Source: Eikenella sp963548155 (GTDB taxonomy: Bacteria > Pseudomonadota > Gammaproteobacteria > Burkholderiales > Neisseriaceae). From it: a DNA stretch of 25,054 nucleotides. Position 1 is the stretch's first letter. Every line of letters begins with the position of its first letter. This document shows positions 15,515-23,121 of this stretch, in pieces. A program made the translations under genes and the position numbers. The stretch is taken from assembly GCA_963548155.1 (NCBI GenBank), contig CAUUTP010000023.1, positions 1 through 25,054 on the forward strand, given 5' to 3'. The notes beneath the pieces were generated by a model, which had not been told where the DNA came from, did no database searches, and saw only the letters and a program-made list of their open reading frames with translations.

Positions 15515-16573
15515 TCACACCTCTTCCCACCATAATTCAGTTTCCGTATCCGCATCAAACACCTGCCCGATCAGCGGCGTGAGCACTGGCAGACCGCGCT
15601 CGATGGCCAGCGGAATGCTGCAGCGCACGGATTCGTCCCAATCGTGCATGGCCAGACTGAACGCGCCCCAGTGAATCGGCATCATGCGGCGCGCGCCCAC
15701 GTCGATGGCGGCCTGTACGGTTTGTTCGGGGAACATGTGGTTGTCCGGCCAGCGGCGGTCGTATTGACCGTTTTCCATAAAAGCCAGGTCGAAACCGCCG
15801 AAATGCCGGCCAATGTCGGCGAAGTGGCTGCCGTAGGACGAGTCGCCGCTGAAATAAAGCCGCTGGCCGCCGCCTTCGATGGCCCAGCCTGCCCACAGCA
15901 TGCGGTTGTGGTCGGCCAGGTTGCGCGAGCTGTCGTGGCGGGCGGGGGTGGCGGTGAATGTTACGCCGCCAACGGTATGTCTCTGATACCAATCCGCCAC
16001 CGAAATGTTTTCTGCCTTCACACCCCAGCGGCGCAACAGCACTTCCATGCCCATCGGCACCAGGAAATGTACCCTGTTATCCGCCACGCTGCGCACGAAG
16101 GATTCCTCCAAATGGTCGTAGTGGTTGTGGCTGTAGAGGATGATGTCGAGCGGCGGCAGTTCATGCGGTGCGGCGGGCGGCGGCTGGAAGCGGCGGAACA
16201 TTTTATTGTGCGGCGCCGCGCTCATGCCGAACACGGGGTCGGTGAGGATGTTCAGCCCGGCCACGCGCATCAGCAAGGTAGAATGGCCGAACCAAACAAA
16301 CCGCGCATTTTGCTCATTTTTGCTGCGCAGAAACTCGCTCTGCTCGTTTTCAGGTAACCTTTCCTGCTGCATGAAGGCAGCAAAATCAGGCTTCTCAAAC
16401 GGTAGCCGCTGCGCGGGAAAGCGGCCTTGCCGGCTGAGCATTTTGAACGCTCCGCCGAAATCCAGCGGCTGCAATCGGCGTTTGGGCTCCGGGTTGAAAA
16501 AGCGGCGGCGGATCGGGTCGTAGTGGTTGCTGGCCGGATAGAGCGGATAACCGCCGTGCGGCCTACGCTTCAT
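15515..16573 (-). CDS. MBL-fold metal-dependent hydrolase (NAPE-PLD/RomA-like)
   Basis: A 352-aa metallo-beta-lactamase-fold protein of the group that includes NAPE-hydrolysing phospholipase D and RomA/UlaG-like enzymes. The zinc motif HNHYDHL is at residues 149-155. It is preceded by RFVWFGHSTLLMRVAGLNIL and ILTDPVF, typical of the group, and followed by PARHDSSRNL, YFSGDSSYG (metal-bridging Asp) and the late ligand in MPIHWGAFSLAMHDW. A basic, Arg-rich N-terminus (RRRFFNPEPKRR) is usual for these proteins. The substrate is probably a phosphodiester or lipid, which is inference only. Its ATG overlaps the end of murF by 11 bases, so it is translationally coupled to murF. A one-mismatch DUS (16349-16360) encodes RLPEN. 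Confidence 0.88.
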   Translation of the reverse strand: MKRRPHGGYPLYPASNHYDPIRRRFFNPEPKRRLQPLDFGGAFKMLSRQGRFPAQRLPFEKPDFAAFMQQERLPENEQSEFLRSKNEQNARFVWFGHSTLLMRVAGLNILTDPVFGMSAAPHNKMFRRFQPPPAAPHELPPLDIILYSHNHYDHLEESFVRSVADNRVHFLVPMGMEVLLRRWGVKAENISVADWYQRHTVGGVTFTATPARHDSSRNLADHNRMLWAGWAIEGGGQRLYFSGDSSYGSHFADIGRHFGGFDLAFMENGQYDRRWPDNHMFPEQTVQAAIDVGARRMMPIHWGAFSLAMHDWDESVRCSIPLAIERGLPVLTPLIGQVFDADTETELWWEEV

Positions 16574-17951
16574 GACCCTGCAAGGCGGCCACCACCTCTT
16601 CCATCTGCATAAAACGCGAACCTTTCACCAACACCGAAGCCTGCTCCGGCAATTCGTGCACCAGCACCTGCTGCAACGGGTCTTTGGCGGCAAACCACAG
16701 CCCGGCCGCACCAAAGGCTTCGGCGGCTTCCACGCTGAAATCACCCACAAAATAGGCGGCTTCGATGCCCTTATCCCGCGCATAGCGGCCGATTTCGGCA
16801 TGCAGGGCGGGAGCCTCGTCGTTGCCCAATTCGCCCATATCACCCATCACGAAAATACGCGGAGCAGGCAGCTCGGCCAGCACATCCAGCGCGGCCTTCA
16901 TGCTGTCGGGGTTGGCGTTGTAGGTGTCGTCGATAATCGTGCTGCCGCGCAGGCCGGCTTTGCGTTGCAAACGGCCTTTGATGTTGGCAAACCCGGCCAG
17001 CGCGACGGCGCTTTCAGGTAGCCCCACGCCCGCCTGCAAAGCCAGCGTGGCCGCGGCCACGGCATTGGCCACGTTGTGTTTACCCGGCACCGGCAGCTCT
17101 ACCGCCGCGCATTGGTCTTGCCACACCAAATCGAAGCGGCAGCCCAGGGGCAGCAGCTGAACGTTTTCGGCATGCACTTCACCCTTGTCCACGCCGAATT
17201 CGATTTGGCGCAAATTCAGGGCGCGGCAGGCGGCGCGGAACACTTCGGCGTATTCGTCTTCCGCCGGAATCAGCGCCGTGCCGCTTTCAGGTAGCCCGCG
17301 GTAGATTTCGCTTTTGGCGCGGGCAATATCGCCCACGCCGTCGAAACCGCAGCCGATATGCGCGCGCAGGGCATTATTGACCAGCGCGGCATCGGGTCGG
17401 GCGATGCGGGTGAGCGCATCGAGCTCGCCGAAATGGTTCATGCCCATTTCGATAACGGCATAACGCTGCTGCGGCCGCAGGGCAAGCAGGGTGAGCGGCA
17501 GGCCGATATGGTTGTTGAAATTGCCGGCGGTGGCCAACACAGCCGCTTCGCCGAATTGGCGGCGCAGGATGGCGGCCAGCATTTCCTTCACCGTGGTTTT
17601 GCCGGAAGAACCGGTGATGCCGAGCACCAGCGGGTTCACCGCTTCGCGCCAAGCGGCAGCCAGGGTTTGCAGCGCCGCCAACGTGTCGGCCACCGGCAGG
17701 CTACCTGAAAGCGCAGCGCAATCTTGGCGCGATACCAGCACCAAAGCGCCCTGCTCCAACACGGCAGGCACAAAATCGTGGGCGTCGTGTTTATCGCCCA
17801 CCAAGGCAACAAACAAATCAGTGCCGCGCTCATCGGCAGCGGCGGCTTGGCGGCTGTCGGTGATAACGCGGCGGATAGGCAGGTTATGCTGTGGCGCGAG
17901 CAGATTCAGGGCGCGGCAGACAAAAGCTAAATCGAGTGTGGGCATGGGCAT
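16563..17951 (-). CDS. murF: UDP-MurNAc-tripeptide--D-Ala-D-Ala ligase
   Basis: Last cytoplasmic Mur ligase: it adds the D-Ala-D-Ala made by Ddl. The 462-aa protein has the N-terminal substrate domain (VITDSRQ near residue 29, DLFVALVGDKHDAHDF), the P-loop GITGSSGKTTVKEM (111-124), AGNFNNHIGLPLTLL, VIEMGMNHFGE, PGKHNVANAVAAATLAL, IIDDTYNANPDSM and the C-terminal LVKGSRFMQME. The start could instead be the ATG two codons later, which is better spaced from GGA. One exact and two last-base-variant DUS copies lie within it. Two DUS hairpins separate it from murE. The MBL-fold gene overlaps its 3' end. Confidence 0.97.
   Translation of the reverse strand: MPMPTLDLAFVCRALNLLAPQHNLPIRRVITDSRQAAAADERGTDLFVALVGDKHDAHDFVPAVLEQGALVLVSRQDCAALSGSLPVADTLAALQTLAAAWREAVNPLVLGITGSSGKTTVKEMLAAILRRQFGEAAVLATAGNFNNHIGLPLTLLALRPQQRYAVIEMGMNHFGELDALTRIARPDAALVNNALRAHIGCGFDGVGDIARAKSEIYRGLPESGTALIPAEDEYAEVFRAACRALNLRQIEFGVDKGEVHAENVQLLPLGCRFDLVWQDQCAAVELPVPGKHNVANAVAAATLALQAGVGLPESAVALAGFANIKGRLQRKAGLRGSTIIDDTYNANPDSMKAALDVLAELPAPRIFVMGDMGELGNDEAPALHAEIGRYARDKGIEAAYFVGDFSVEAAEAFGAAGLWFAAKDPLQQVLVHELPEQASVLVKGSRFMQMEEVVAALQGHEA
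17013..17024 (-). repeat. Variant DUS inside murF (first)
   Basis: TTCAGGTAGCCC on the plus strand: 11 of 12 bases match, and the outer base is changed. On the coding strand it gives Gly-Leu-Pro-Glu-Ser. Confidence 0.6.
17286..17297 (-). repeat. Variant DUS inside murF (second)
   Basis: The same last-base variant, again coding Gly-Leu-Pro-Glu-Ser. Confidence 0.6.
17698..17709 (+). repeat. DUS inside murF
   Basis: Exact 12-mer read on the coding strand as Ser-Gly-Ser-Leu. Confidence 0.85.
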
Positions 17952-17976
17952 TCCATTGAAAATATTACGGGGCGGC

Positions 17977-18014
17977 AGGCTACCTGAAAAAGTATTAACG
18001 CTTTCAGGTAGCCC
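17977..18014 (-). terminator. DUS-pair hairpin between murE and murF (murF-proximal)
   Basis: An exact DUS (17977-17988) and a last-base variant (18003-18014) pair over 12 bp with a 12-base loop, 25 bases upstream of murF. It is the second of two consecutive hairpins in the murE-murF gap. Confidence 0.5.
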
Positions 18015-18028
18015 ATGGCAAGCTCAAA

Positions 18029-18069
18029 AGGCTACCTGAAAATCCGATGCGCCTGTTTTCAGGTAGCCT
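18029..18069 (-). terminator. DUS-pair hairpin overlapping the murE stop
   Basis: Two exact DUS copies (18029-18040 and 18058-18069) form a 14-bp stem with a 13-base loop. The first arm met by RNA polymerase contains the murE stop codon itself, so the ribosome terminates inside the hairpin. It is a likely terminator or attenuator before murF. Confidence 0.6.
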
Positions 18070-19540
18070 CATCCAGCGCGACTTCGGCGATTTCAAAATC
18101 GGAGAAATGGTGTTTTTCGCCCTGTACGTCTTGATAGGTTTCGTGGCCTTTACCGGCAATCAGCACGATATCCTGCGGTGCGGCGCGGTGGATGGCAGTT
18201 TGGATGGCCACTCGGCGGTCGGCCTCCACCAGTGCGGGCTGCGGCACAGCAGGCAGGATGTCGGCAATAATGTCTTGCGGCTCTTCCATGCGCGGATTAT
18301 CGCTGGTAATCACCACTTTATCCGCGCCCTGCACGGCGGCACTGCCCATCAACGGGCGTTTGCCGCGGTCGCGGTTGCCGCCGCAGCCGAACACGCACCA
18401 CAGGCTCGCGCCCTGCGGTTTGATTTCGCGCAGGGTGGCCAGCGCTTTTTCCAGCGCGTCGGGGGTGTGGGCATAGTCCACCACCACCAGCGGGCGCCCT
18501 TCGCGGCTGATGCAATCCATGCGGCCGGTGGCGGGGCGGATTTGCGCGAGCACGCGCAATACGTCGGGCAGCGAATAGCCTTCGGCGCACAAAAGGCCGA
18601 CGCAGGCAGCGAGGTTTTGCGCATTGAACCGCCCCAAGAGCCGGCTGTGGATTTCGCCACTGCCCCAAGGCGTATCAAAAGCTACCTGCATGCCCTGAGC
18701 GGAAGCGGCAAAGCAGGTGATTCGGATATCGGCTTGTTCATTGAAGCCGTAGCCATACACGTTCAAATTTGGGCGGTCGGCGCGCAGCCCGGCGGCCAGC
18801 TCGCAGCCGAATTCGTCATCGGTATTGATGATGGCGTGCTGAAGGCTCTGCCAATAGAACAGTTTGGCCTTGCTGGCGCCATAGGCGGCCATGCTGCCGT
18901 GGTAATCGAGGTGGTCGCGGGTGAGATTGGTGAAGATGGCGGAGGAGAAAGGTGTGCCGACCACGCGGTTTTGGTCGAGGCCATGGCTGGATACTTCCAT
19001 CGCCACGGCTTTCGCACCCTGTTGTTTGAATTGGTGCAGCAGGGTTTGTACGCGCACAGGATTGGGCGTGGTGTGGGTGGTTTCTTCGAGCCGCCCCCAG
19101 AAGCCGTTGCCCACCGTGCCGATGATGGCGCAGGGCGTGCCGAGCAAATCGGCGGCTTGGGCAAGCCATTGTGAAATCGAGGTTTTGCCGTTGGTGCCGG
19201 TTACGCCCCAGCAAGAAAGGCTACCTGAAAAATTGCCGTAGAGTTTGGCTGCCAACAGGCCGGCATTTTGCTTCAGATGTGGCACGCCGAGGTTGGCGAT
19301 TTGCCACTCCGGCTGCCAAGCGAAACCGTCACCGCTGTCCCAAAACACCATCGCCGCGCCATTGGCAATCGCGGCGGGAATATAGTTGCGGCCGTCGGCA
19401 TATTCGCCCTGGCAGGCCACGAATACGTCGCCCGGCTGCACCAGGCGGCTGTCCATACGCAAAATGCACCCCGCCGCCACATCGGGCGGCAGGGTGCAGT
19501 TGTCGGGCAAGTCAAACTGTTTGTCCTTCAAGCAATACAT
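18059..19540 (-). CDS. murE: UDP-MurNAc-dipeptide--meso-diaminopimelate ligase
   Basis: Third Mur ligase: it adds meso-diaminopimelate to UDP-MurNAc-L-Ala-D-Glu. The start at MYCLKDKQFDLPDN gives 493 aa and has GGAG 6 bases upstream. A TTG four codons earlier is a poorer choice because it overlaps that site. Motifs are ILRMDSRLVQPGDVFVA (26-42), the P-loop VTGTNGKTS (113-121), HTTPNP, EVSSHGLDQNR, TNLTRDHLDYHG, GRFNAQNLAA and VDYAHTPDALE. DNPRMEEP carries the DNPR signature of diaminopimelate-specific MurE. The ending is LIAGKGHETYQ...HFSD. Its TGA stop is supplied by a DUS (GAG GCT ACC TGA). It follows ftsI by 20 bases. Confidence 0.97.
   Translation of the reverse strand: MYCLKDKQFDLPDNCTLPPDVAAGCILRMDSRLVQPGDVFVACQGEYADGRNYIPAAIANGAAMVFWDSGDGFAWQPEWQIANLGVPHLKQNAGLLAAKLYGNFSGSLSCWGVTGTNGKTSISQWLAQAADLLGTPCAIIGTVGNGFWGRLEETTHTTPNPVRVQTLLHQFKQQGAKAVAMEVSSHGLDQNRVVGTPFSSAIFTNLTRDHLDYHGSMAAYGASKAKLFYWQSLQHAIINTDDEFGCELAAGLRADRPNLNVYGYGFNEQADIRITCFAASAQGMQVAFDTPWGSGEIHSRLLGRFNAQNLAACVGLLCAEGYSLPDVLRVLAQIRPATGRMDCISREGRPLVVVDYAHTPDALEKALATLREIKPQGASLWCVFGCGGNRDRGKRPLMGSAAVQGADKVVITSDNPRMEEPQDIIADILPAVPQPALVEADRRVAIQTAIHRAAPQDIVLIAGKGHETYQDVQGEKHHFSDFEIAEVALDEAT
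19218..19229 (+). repeat. DUS inside murE
   Basis: Exact 12-mer read on the coding strand as Ser-Gly-Ser-Leu, a few residues before the P-loop. Confidence 0.85.
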
Positions 19541-19560
19541 GGTCGGCTCCAAGCACCGAT

Positions 19561-21297
19561 TTATTTGGCAGCAACTTGCTGCACAGGTTTGGTGGGCGTT
19601 ACGCCCAGAATATTCAGCGAACCGGCCATGATGTCTTTGAACACCGGCCCGGCCACCAGGCCGCCGTAATAGCCGTTTTGGGTAGGCTCGTCGATGTTCA
19701 CCGCCACAATCACGCGCGGATGCTCGGCTGGAGCGAAACCGATGAAGGTGGCCATGTGTTTGTTGTCGGCATAGCGACCGCCCACCAGCTTGCGTGCGGT
19801 ACCGGTTTTCGCGCCCACGTTGAAGCCGGGCACAGCGCCCTGCGTACCGGTGCCGCCGGGCTCGGTAACAGATACCATCATGCGGCGGATAGCGCGTGCG
19901 GTTTCAGGCTTAATCACCTGCTCGCCCTGCGGCGCGGTACTCTGGCGCAGGAAACTCACTGGCAAAAGTTTGCCGTCGCTGGTGAAGATGGTGTAGCTGT
20001 GTGCCAGCTGCAGCAGGCTCATCTGCAAGCCGTAGCCGAACGACATGGTGGCCTGTTCGATGGGCCGCCAGTTGCGCCAGTCGCGCACCAGGCCGGGCGA
20101 TTCGCCGGGGAAACCGGAGTGCATGCGGCGGCCGAAACCGACTGATTTATAAAAATCGTGCATCTCTTCTGGCTTAAACATGGCCGAAAGCTTGCTCACG
20201 CCCACGTTAGAAGATTTCTGCATGATGCCGCGCAGGGTGAGCGAAGGGTAGTTGTGCGTATCGCGCACGGTAGCCGGGCCAATATTATAAGTATTGGTGT
20301 TGAACACCATGTTCTCGTTCACTTTGCCCGAATCCAAGGCTTTGGCAATCGGGAAAGGTTTCATAGCCGAGCCGGGCTCGATCATATCGGTCACCGCACG
20401 GTTGCGGCGCAGGGCGATTTCGGCACCGCCTGGCTGGTTCGGATCGAAATCCGGCAGGTTTACCAAAGCAAGGATTTCGCCGGTTTGCGCATCCAACACC
20501 ACTGCGGTGCCGGCTTTGGCCTGATGGTAGCCAATAGCCTGCGCCAATTTATCGTGCGCCAGCGATTGAATACGCTGATCCAGCGAGAGTACCATATTGC
20601 GCCCGTCTACCGCATCGCGGTTGCGCGGCGAATCCAATTGATCAACATAATTGCCTTTATTGTCGCGCAGCACCACGCGCGCGCCGTCTTGGCCGCGCAG
20701 ATCGTCTTCACGCGAGAGCTCCAAACCTTCTTGGCCCTTGCCGTCGATATTGGTGAAGCCGATAACGTGGGAGAACAAATTGCCCATCGGATATTGCCGC
20801 TTGGGCTCGGTTTGGAAGGCCAAACCCTCAATTTTCAAAGCCCGCACTTTGGCAGCGGTTTCCGCGCTCATCTGCCGTTTCAAAAACACGAAATCGCTGT
20901 TGGTGCGCGCCAGGCGGTCGGCGATAGTTTCCACCGGCACTTCGATGATTTCGGAAAGCTGCTCCAGCTGCTCTTGGCTGGGCATTTTATCCATGGCAGA
21001 AGGGATGGCATACAGCGAATCGGTGGGTGCGCTCAAGGCCAGTACTGCACCGTTGCGGTCGGTAATCGTGCCGCGGTTGGCCTGCTGCACCAAAGTGCGC
21101 ACAAAACGCTTATTGCCCTCGGTTTGCAGGCGGTCTTGCTCCACCGTATGCAAATGTACGCTCCAGCCCGCCGCTGAGGCGAAAGCCAAAGCAAAAACCA
21201 GCAAAACAAAAGCAATCCGGCCATTGGTGCTCACCGGTTTCTTCTGTTTAACTGGTTTCTGCCGCATCTGCGGCTTGTAATCGCTTTTAATCAGCAT
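19561..21297 (-). CDS. ftsI: Penicillin-binding protein 2 (FtsI), septal transpeptidase
   Basis: Class B PBP that crosslinks septal peptidoglycan in the periplasm, partner of FtsW; called penA in Neisseria. The 578-aa protein has a cytoplasmic N-terminus (MLIKSDYKPQ), one membrane anchor (about 27-46), an N-terminal dimerisation/pedestal domain (RGTITDRNGAVLALSAP, YPMGNLFSHVIGF) and the transpeptidase domain. Catalytic motifs are SAMK with Ser310/Lys313, SSN at 362-364 and KTG at 497-499, the same numbers as in gonococcal PBP2. There is no extra Asp after Arg345. Several residues match those seen in mosaic resistant gonococcal alleles (see findings). It lies between ftsL and murE. Confidence 0.98.
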   Translation of the reverse strand: MLIKSDYKPQMRQKPVKQKKPVSTNGRIAFVLLVFALAFASAAGWSVHLHTVEQDRLQTEGNKRFVRTLVQQANRGTITDRNGAVLALSAPTDSLYAIPSAMDKMPSQEQLEQLSEIIEVPVETIADRLARTNSDFVFLKRQMSAETAAKVRALKIEGLAFQTEPKRQYPMGNLFSHVIGFTNIDGKGQEGLELSREDDLRGQDGARVVLRDNKGNYVDQLDSPRNRDAVDGRNMVLSLDQRIQSLAHDKLAQAIGYHQAKAGTAVVLDAQTGEILALVNLPDFDPNQPGGAEIALRRNRAVTDMIEPGSAMKPFPIAKALDSGKVNENMVFNTNTYNIGPATVRDTHNYPSLTLRGIMQKSSNVGVSKLSAMFKPEEMHDFYKSVGFGRRMHSGFPGESPGLVRDWRNWRPIEQATMSFGYGLQMSLLQLAHSYTIFTSDGKLLPVSFLRQSTAPQGEQVIKPETARAIRRMMVSVTEPGGTGTQGAVPGFNVGAKTGTARKLVGGRYADNKHMATFIGFAPAEHPRVIVAVNIDEPTQNGYYGGLVAGPVFKDIMAGSLNILGVTPTKPVQQVAAK

Positions 21298-21314
21298 GGT
21301 ATTTACTCTCTACT

Positions 21315-21332
21315 CTGCCGCACACACGGCAG
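21315..21332. promoter_or_regulatory. Small hairpin in the ftsI leader
   Basis: CTGCCG and CGGCAG form a perfect 6-bp stem around a CACACA loop, ending 18 bases before the ftsI ATG. It sits beside an AT-rich stretch (21333-21375) in the 89-base ftsL-ftsI gap. It could be a leader structure; no poly-U follows, so it does not look like a terminator. Confidence 0.3.
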
Positions 21333-21386
21333 CAAAACTGCTTATTTAATATTATTCAACTACTTTTATTAGCTTCATTCGCCTAG

Positions 21387-21650
21387 TTAATATTGCAAAC
21401 GCACGATTTTGGTGTTCTGCATGGTGGGCGGCTGCAACTGTTGCTGCTGAGCCGCCTCTTTGATGAAACTATGGTTGGCCAACTTGGCCTGCTGCCATTG
21501 TAGGCGGCGGTATTCCTCTTCCAAATCTGCCTGCCGCTGGTGCTCTTTTTCCAGCACAATAAACGATTCGCGCGAGCTGTCCTGCACCGACACCACGCCC
21601 AATGCAGAGAGCACCACCAACACAAACAGCATAATATTCAGCTTATTCAT
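21387..21650 (-). CDS. ftsL: Cell division protein FtsL
   Basis: Small bitopic divisome protein that joins FtsB and FtsQ and activates FtsWI. The start at MNKLNIMLFVLVVLS gives 87 aa, the expected length; an upstream in-frame ATG would add 18 unlikely residues. One membrane segment covers about residues 5-22. A periplasmic coiled coil follows (IVLEKEHQRQADLEEEYRRL), and the end is Gln-rich (QQQQLQPP). The ATG lies 8 bases inside the end of rsmH, so the two are translationally coupled. Sequence conservation of FtsL is low, so the call rests on topology, size and position. Confidence 0.93.
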   Translation of the reverse strand: MNKLNIMLFVLVVLSALGVVSVQDSSRESFIVLEKEHQRQADLEEEYRRLQWQQAKLANHSFIKEAAQQQQLQPPTMQNTKIVRLQY

Positions 21651-22599
21651 CTGCAAACTCTCCCGCCGTCCGCTCGGCCACGCGCAACACAGCGGAGCGT
21701 GCACGCGGATTGGCTGCGGTTTCTGCTGCCGAAGCCCGCTGTGCCTTACCGATTTCCCGCAAGGGCGGTTCGGGGCGTTCGCTTTCGCGCACCATCACCC
21801 ACTTGGGCAGCGGTGCCGGGCGGCTGTGGCGGCGGATAAACTGTTTCACTATCCGGTCTTCCAACGAATGGAAGGCAATCACTGCCAAACGCCCGCCGGT
21901 TTTCAGGTAGCCTGCGGCCTGCGGCAACACCGCGCTTATTTCTTCAAGCTCACGGTTGATGAAAATCCGAATGGCTTGAAACGTCCGTGTCGCCGGATCT
22001 TGGCCGCGTTCGCGAGTACGGACGGCTTGTGCCGCCAACTGCGCCAGCTGGCCGGTTGTAAGGATGGGGCGCTCTTGCCGCTGCTGCACAATGGCGCGCG
22101 CAATCTGGCTGTTAAACCGCTCTTCACCATAATCTCTGATTACCTCGCGAATCTCTTCTTCGCCGGCCTCGGCCAGCCATTGCGCGGCGGTTTGGCCGCG
22201 CGTGGTATCCATCCGCATATCCAGCGGCGCATCGTAGCGGAAGCTGAAGCCGCGTTCGGCATCGTCGATCTGCGGCGAAGACACGCCCAAATCAAACAAC
22301 GCACCGTCTACCGCTTCAATACCCAATTCTTTTAAGGCTACCTGAAAGCTGGAAAACCCACCGTGCACCACTTGTACGCGCTTGTCTGTTTCCGCCAACT
22401 GCCGCGCCACAGCAATGGCCTGCGGGTCTTTATCAAACACCACCAGCCGGCCATTTGCGCCCAGCTTCGACAGAATCAGGCGGGAATGCCCGCCGCGGCC
22501 GAAAGTGCCGTCCACATACACGCCGTCCGGCTTCACTGCCAAAGCGTCCACCGCCTCGTGCAGCAGCACGGTAACGTGTGCCAATTCCTGCGCGCTCAT
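21643..22599 (-). CDS. rsmH: 16S rRNA (cytosine-1402-N4)-methyltransferase
   Basis: SAM-dependent enzyme (formerly MraW) that methylates N4 of C1402 in 16S rRNA at the ribosomal P site. The start at MSAQELAHVTVLLHEAVDAL gives 318 aa. Its ATG shares ATGA with the mraZ stop, and a longer in-frame version would lie within mraZ. Motifs are the HVTVLLHEAV opening, YVDGTFGRGGHS (SAM motif I), FDKDPQAI, DGALFDLGVSSPQID, RGFSFRYDAPLDMRMD, TRTFQAIRIFINRELEE, LAVIAFHSLEDRIVK and the NPRARSAVLRVAER end. Two DUS copies encode FQVA and GYLK. It is the second gene of the dcw cluster. Confidence 0.97.
   Translation of the reverse strand: MSAQELAHVTVLLHEAVDALAVKPDGVYVDGTFGRGGHSRLILSKLGANGRLVVFDKDPQAIAVARQLAETDKRVQVVHGGFSSFQVALKELGIEAVDGALFDLGVSSPQIDDAERGFSFRYDAPLDMRMDTTRGQTAAQWLAEAGEEEIREVIRDYGEERFNSQIARAIVQQRQERPILTTGQLAQLAAQAVRTRERGQDPATRTFQAIRIFINRELEEISAVLPQAAGYLKTGGRLAVIAFHSLEDRIVKQFIRRHSRPAPLPKWVMVRESERPEPPLREIGKAQRASAAETAANPRARSAVLRVAERTAGEFADE
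21902..21913 (-). repeat. DUS inside rsmH (first)
   Basis: Exact 12-mer in the coding orientation, read as Gly-Tyr-Leu-Lys. Confidence 0.85.
22335..22346 (+). repeat. DUS inside rsmH (second)
   Basis: Exact 12-mer read on the coding strand as Phe-Gln-Val-Ala. Confidence 0.85.
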
Positions 22600-23051
22600 A
22601 GGCGGAACCCGGCTTTGTCGAGCTGTTCGGCCAATTCGTCCGGATCCATATCCAGCACCGCGTTCATATTGGCTTCCCAACGTTCGCGGTTCCACAGCTC
22701 CAGCCGGTCGGCACGCCCCACCAGTGTTACTTCTTTATCAAACTGCACGCGGCGGCGCAGGCTCGGCGGCAGCAAAATCCTGCCCGAAGCATCCAAATCC
22801 AGCGTTTCGGCGTGATTCAGCATCAAATCGCGGAACATTCTGGCCGCCGGATTGCCCGACACATTCATCGCCTGCAAATTTTCCGACGTTTTCTGCCATT
22901 CCGCTTCCGGATACATCACCAGATGCGTACGGGCCTCCACGGTAACCACCAAAGACGGCGTGTAGTGGCGCGCGAGCAAGTCGCGGAACTTGGCCGGAAT
23001 CGCCAAGCGCCCCTTGCTGTCGATGCTCAATTCATGTACGCCGCCAAACAC
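22596..23051 (-). CDS. mraZ: Transcriptional regulator MraZ
   Basis: DNA-binding regulator of the dcw cluster with the AbrB-like MraZ fold, forming large ring oligomers. I choose the GTG start giving FGGVHELSIDSKGRLAIPAKF near the N-terminus and 151 aa, the usual length. It follows an AAGGTGGG-type site. The upstream ATG at 23111 would add 20 residues that read through the operator-like repeats. The protein has two copies of the DSKGR...P / DASGRILLP module (residues 10-18 and about 86-95), as expected for tandem MraZ half-domains. It is the first gene of the cluster and overlaps rsmH by 4 bases (ATGA). It probably represses its own promoter through the GTG-led repeats in its leader. Confidence 0.95.
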   Translation of the reverse strand: MFGGVHELSIDSKGRLAIPAKFRDLLARHYTPSLVVTVEARTHLVMYPEAEWQKTSENLQAMNVSGNPAARMFRDLMLNHAETLDLDASGRILLPPSLRRRVQFDKEVTLVGRADRLELWNRERWEANMNAVLDMDPDELAEQLDKAGFRL

Positions 23052-23081
23052 TTTTTCCCACCTTCGGTTGATTTTTGGAAC

Positions 23082-23121
23082 TGAAAGGCACTTTGCCCCA
23101 CAATTCCCCACGAAGCGACAC
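23082..23121 (-). promoter_or_regulatory. Probable MraZ operator: 10-bp-phased GTG repeats
   Basis: On the minus strand four successive 10-base units each begin with GTG. The two central ones read GTGGGG (TGGGG at 23106-23110 and 23096-23100); the outer ones read GTGTC and GTGCC. They lie between the mraZ -10 box and the mraZ start. From memory, E. coli MraZ binds TGGGN repeats spaced 5 bases apart, and other MraZ boxes contain GTGGC-like words, so the spacing and core fit. Confidence 0.7.

Noticed and set aside
22600..22695. N-terminal extension of rsmH
   Set aside because: It lies entirely in mraZ coding sequence; the ATGA overlap gives the family start.
23052..23111. ATG-started longer mraZ
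   Set aside because: It would add 20 unconserved residues and read through the operator-like repeats; the GTG start gives the usual 151 aa.
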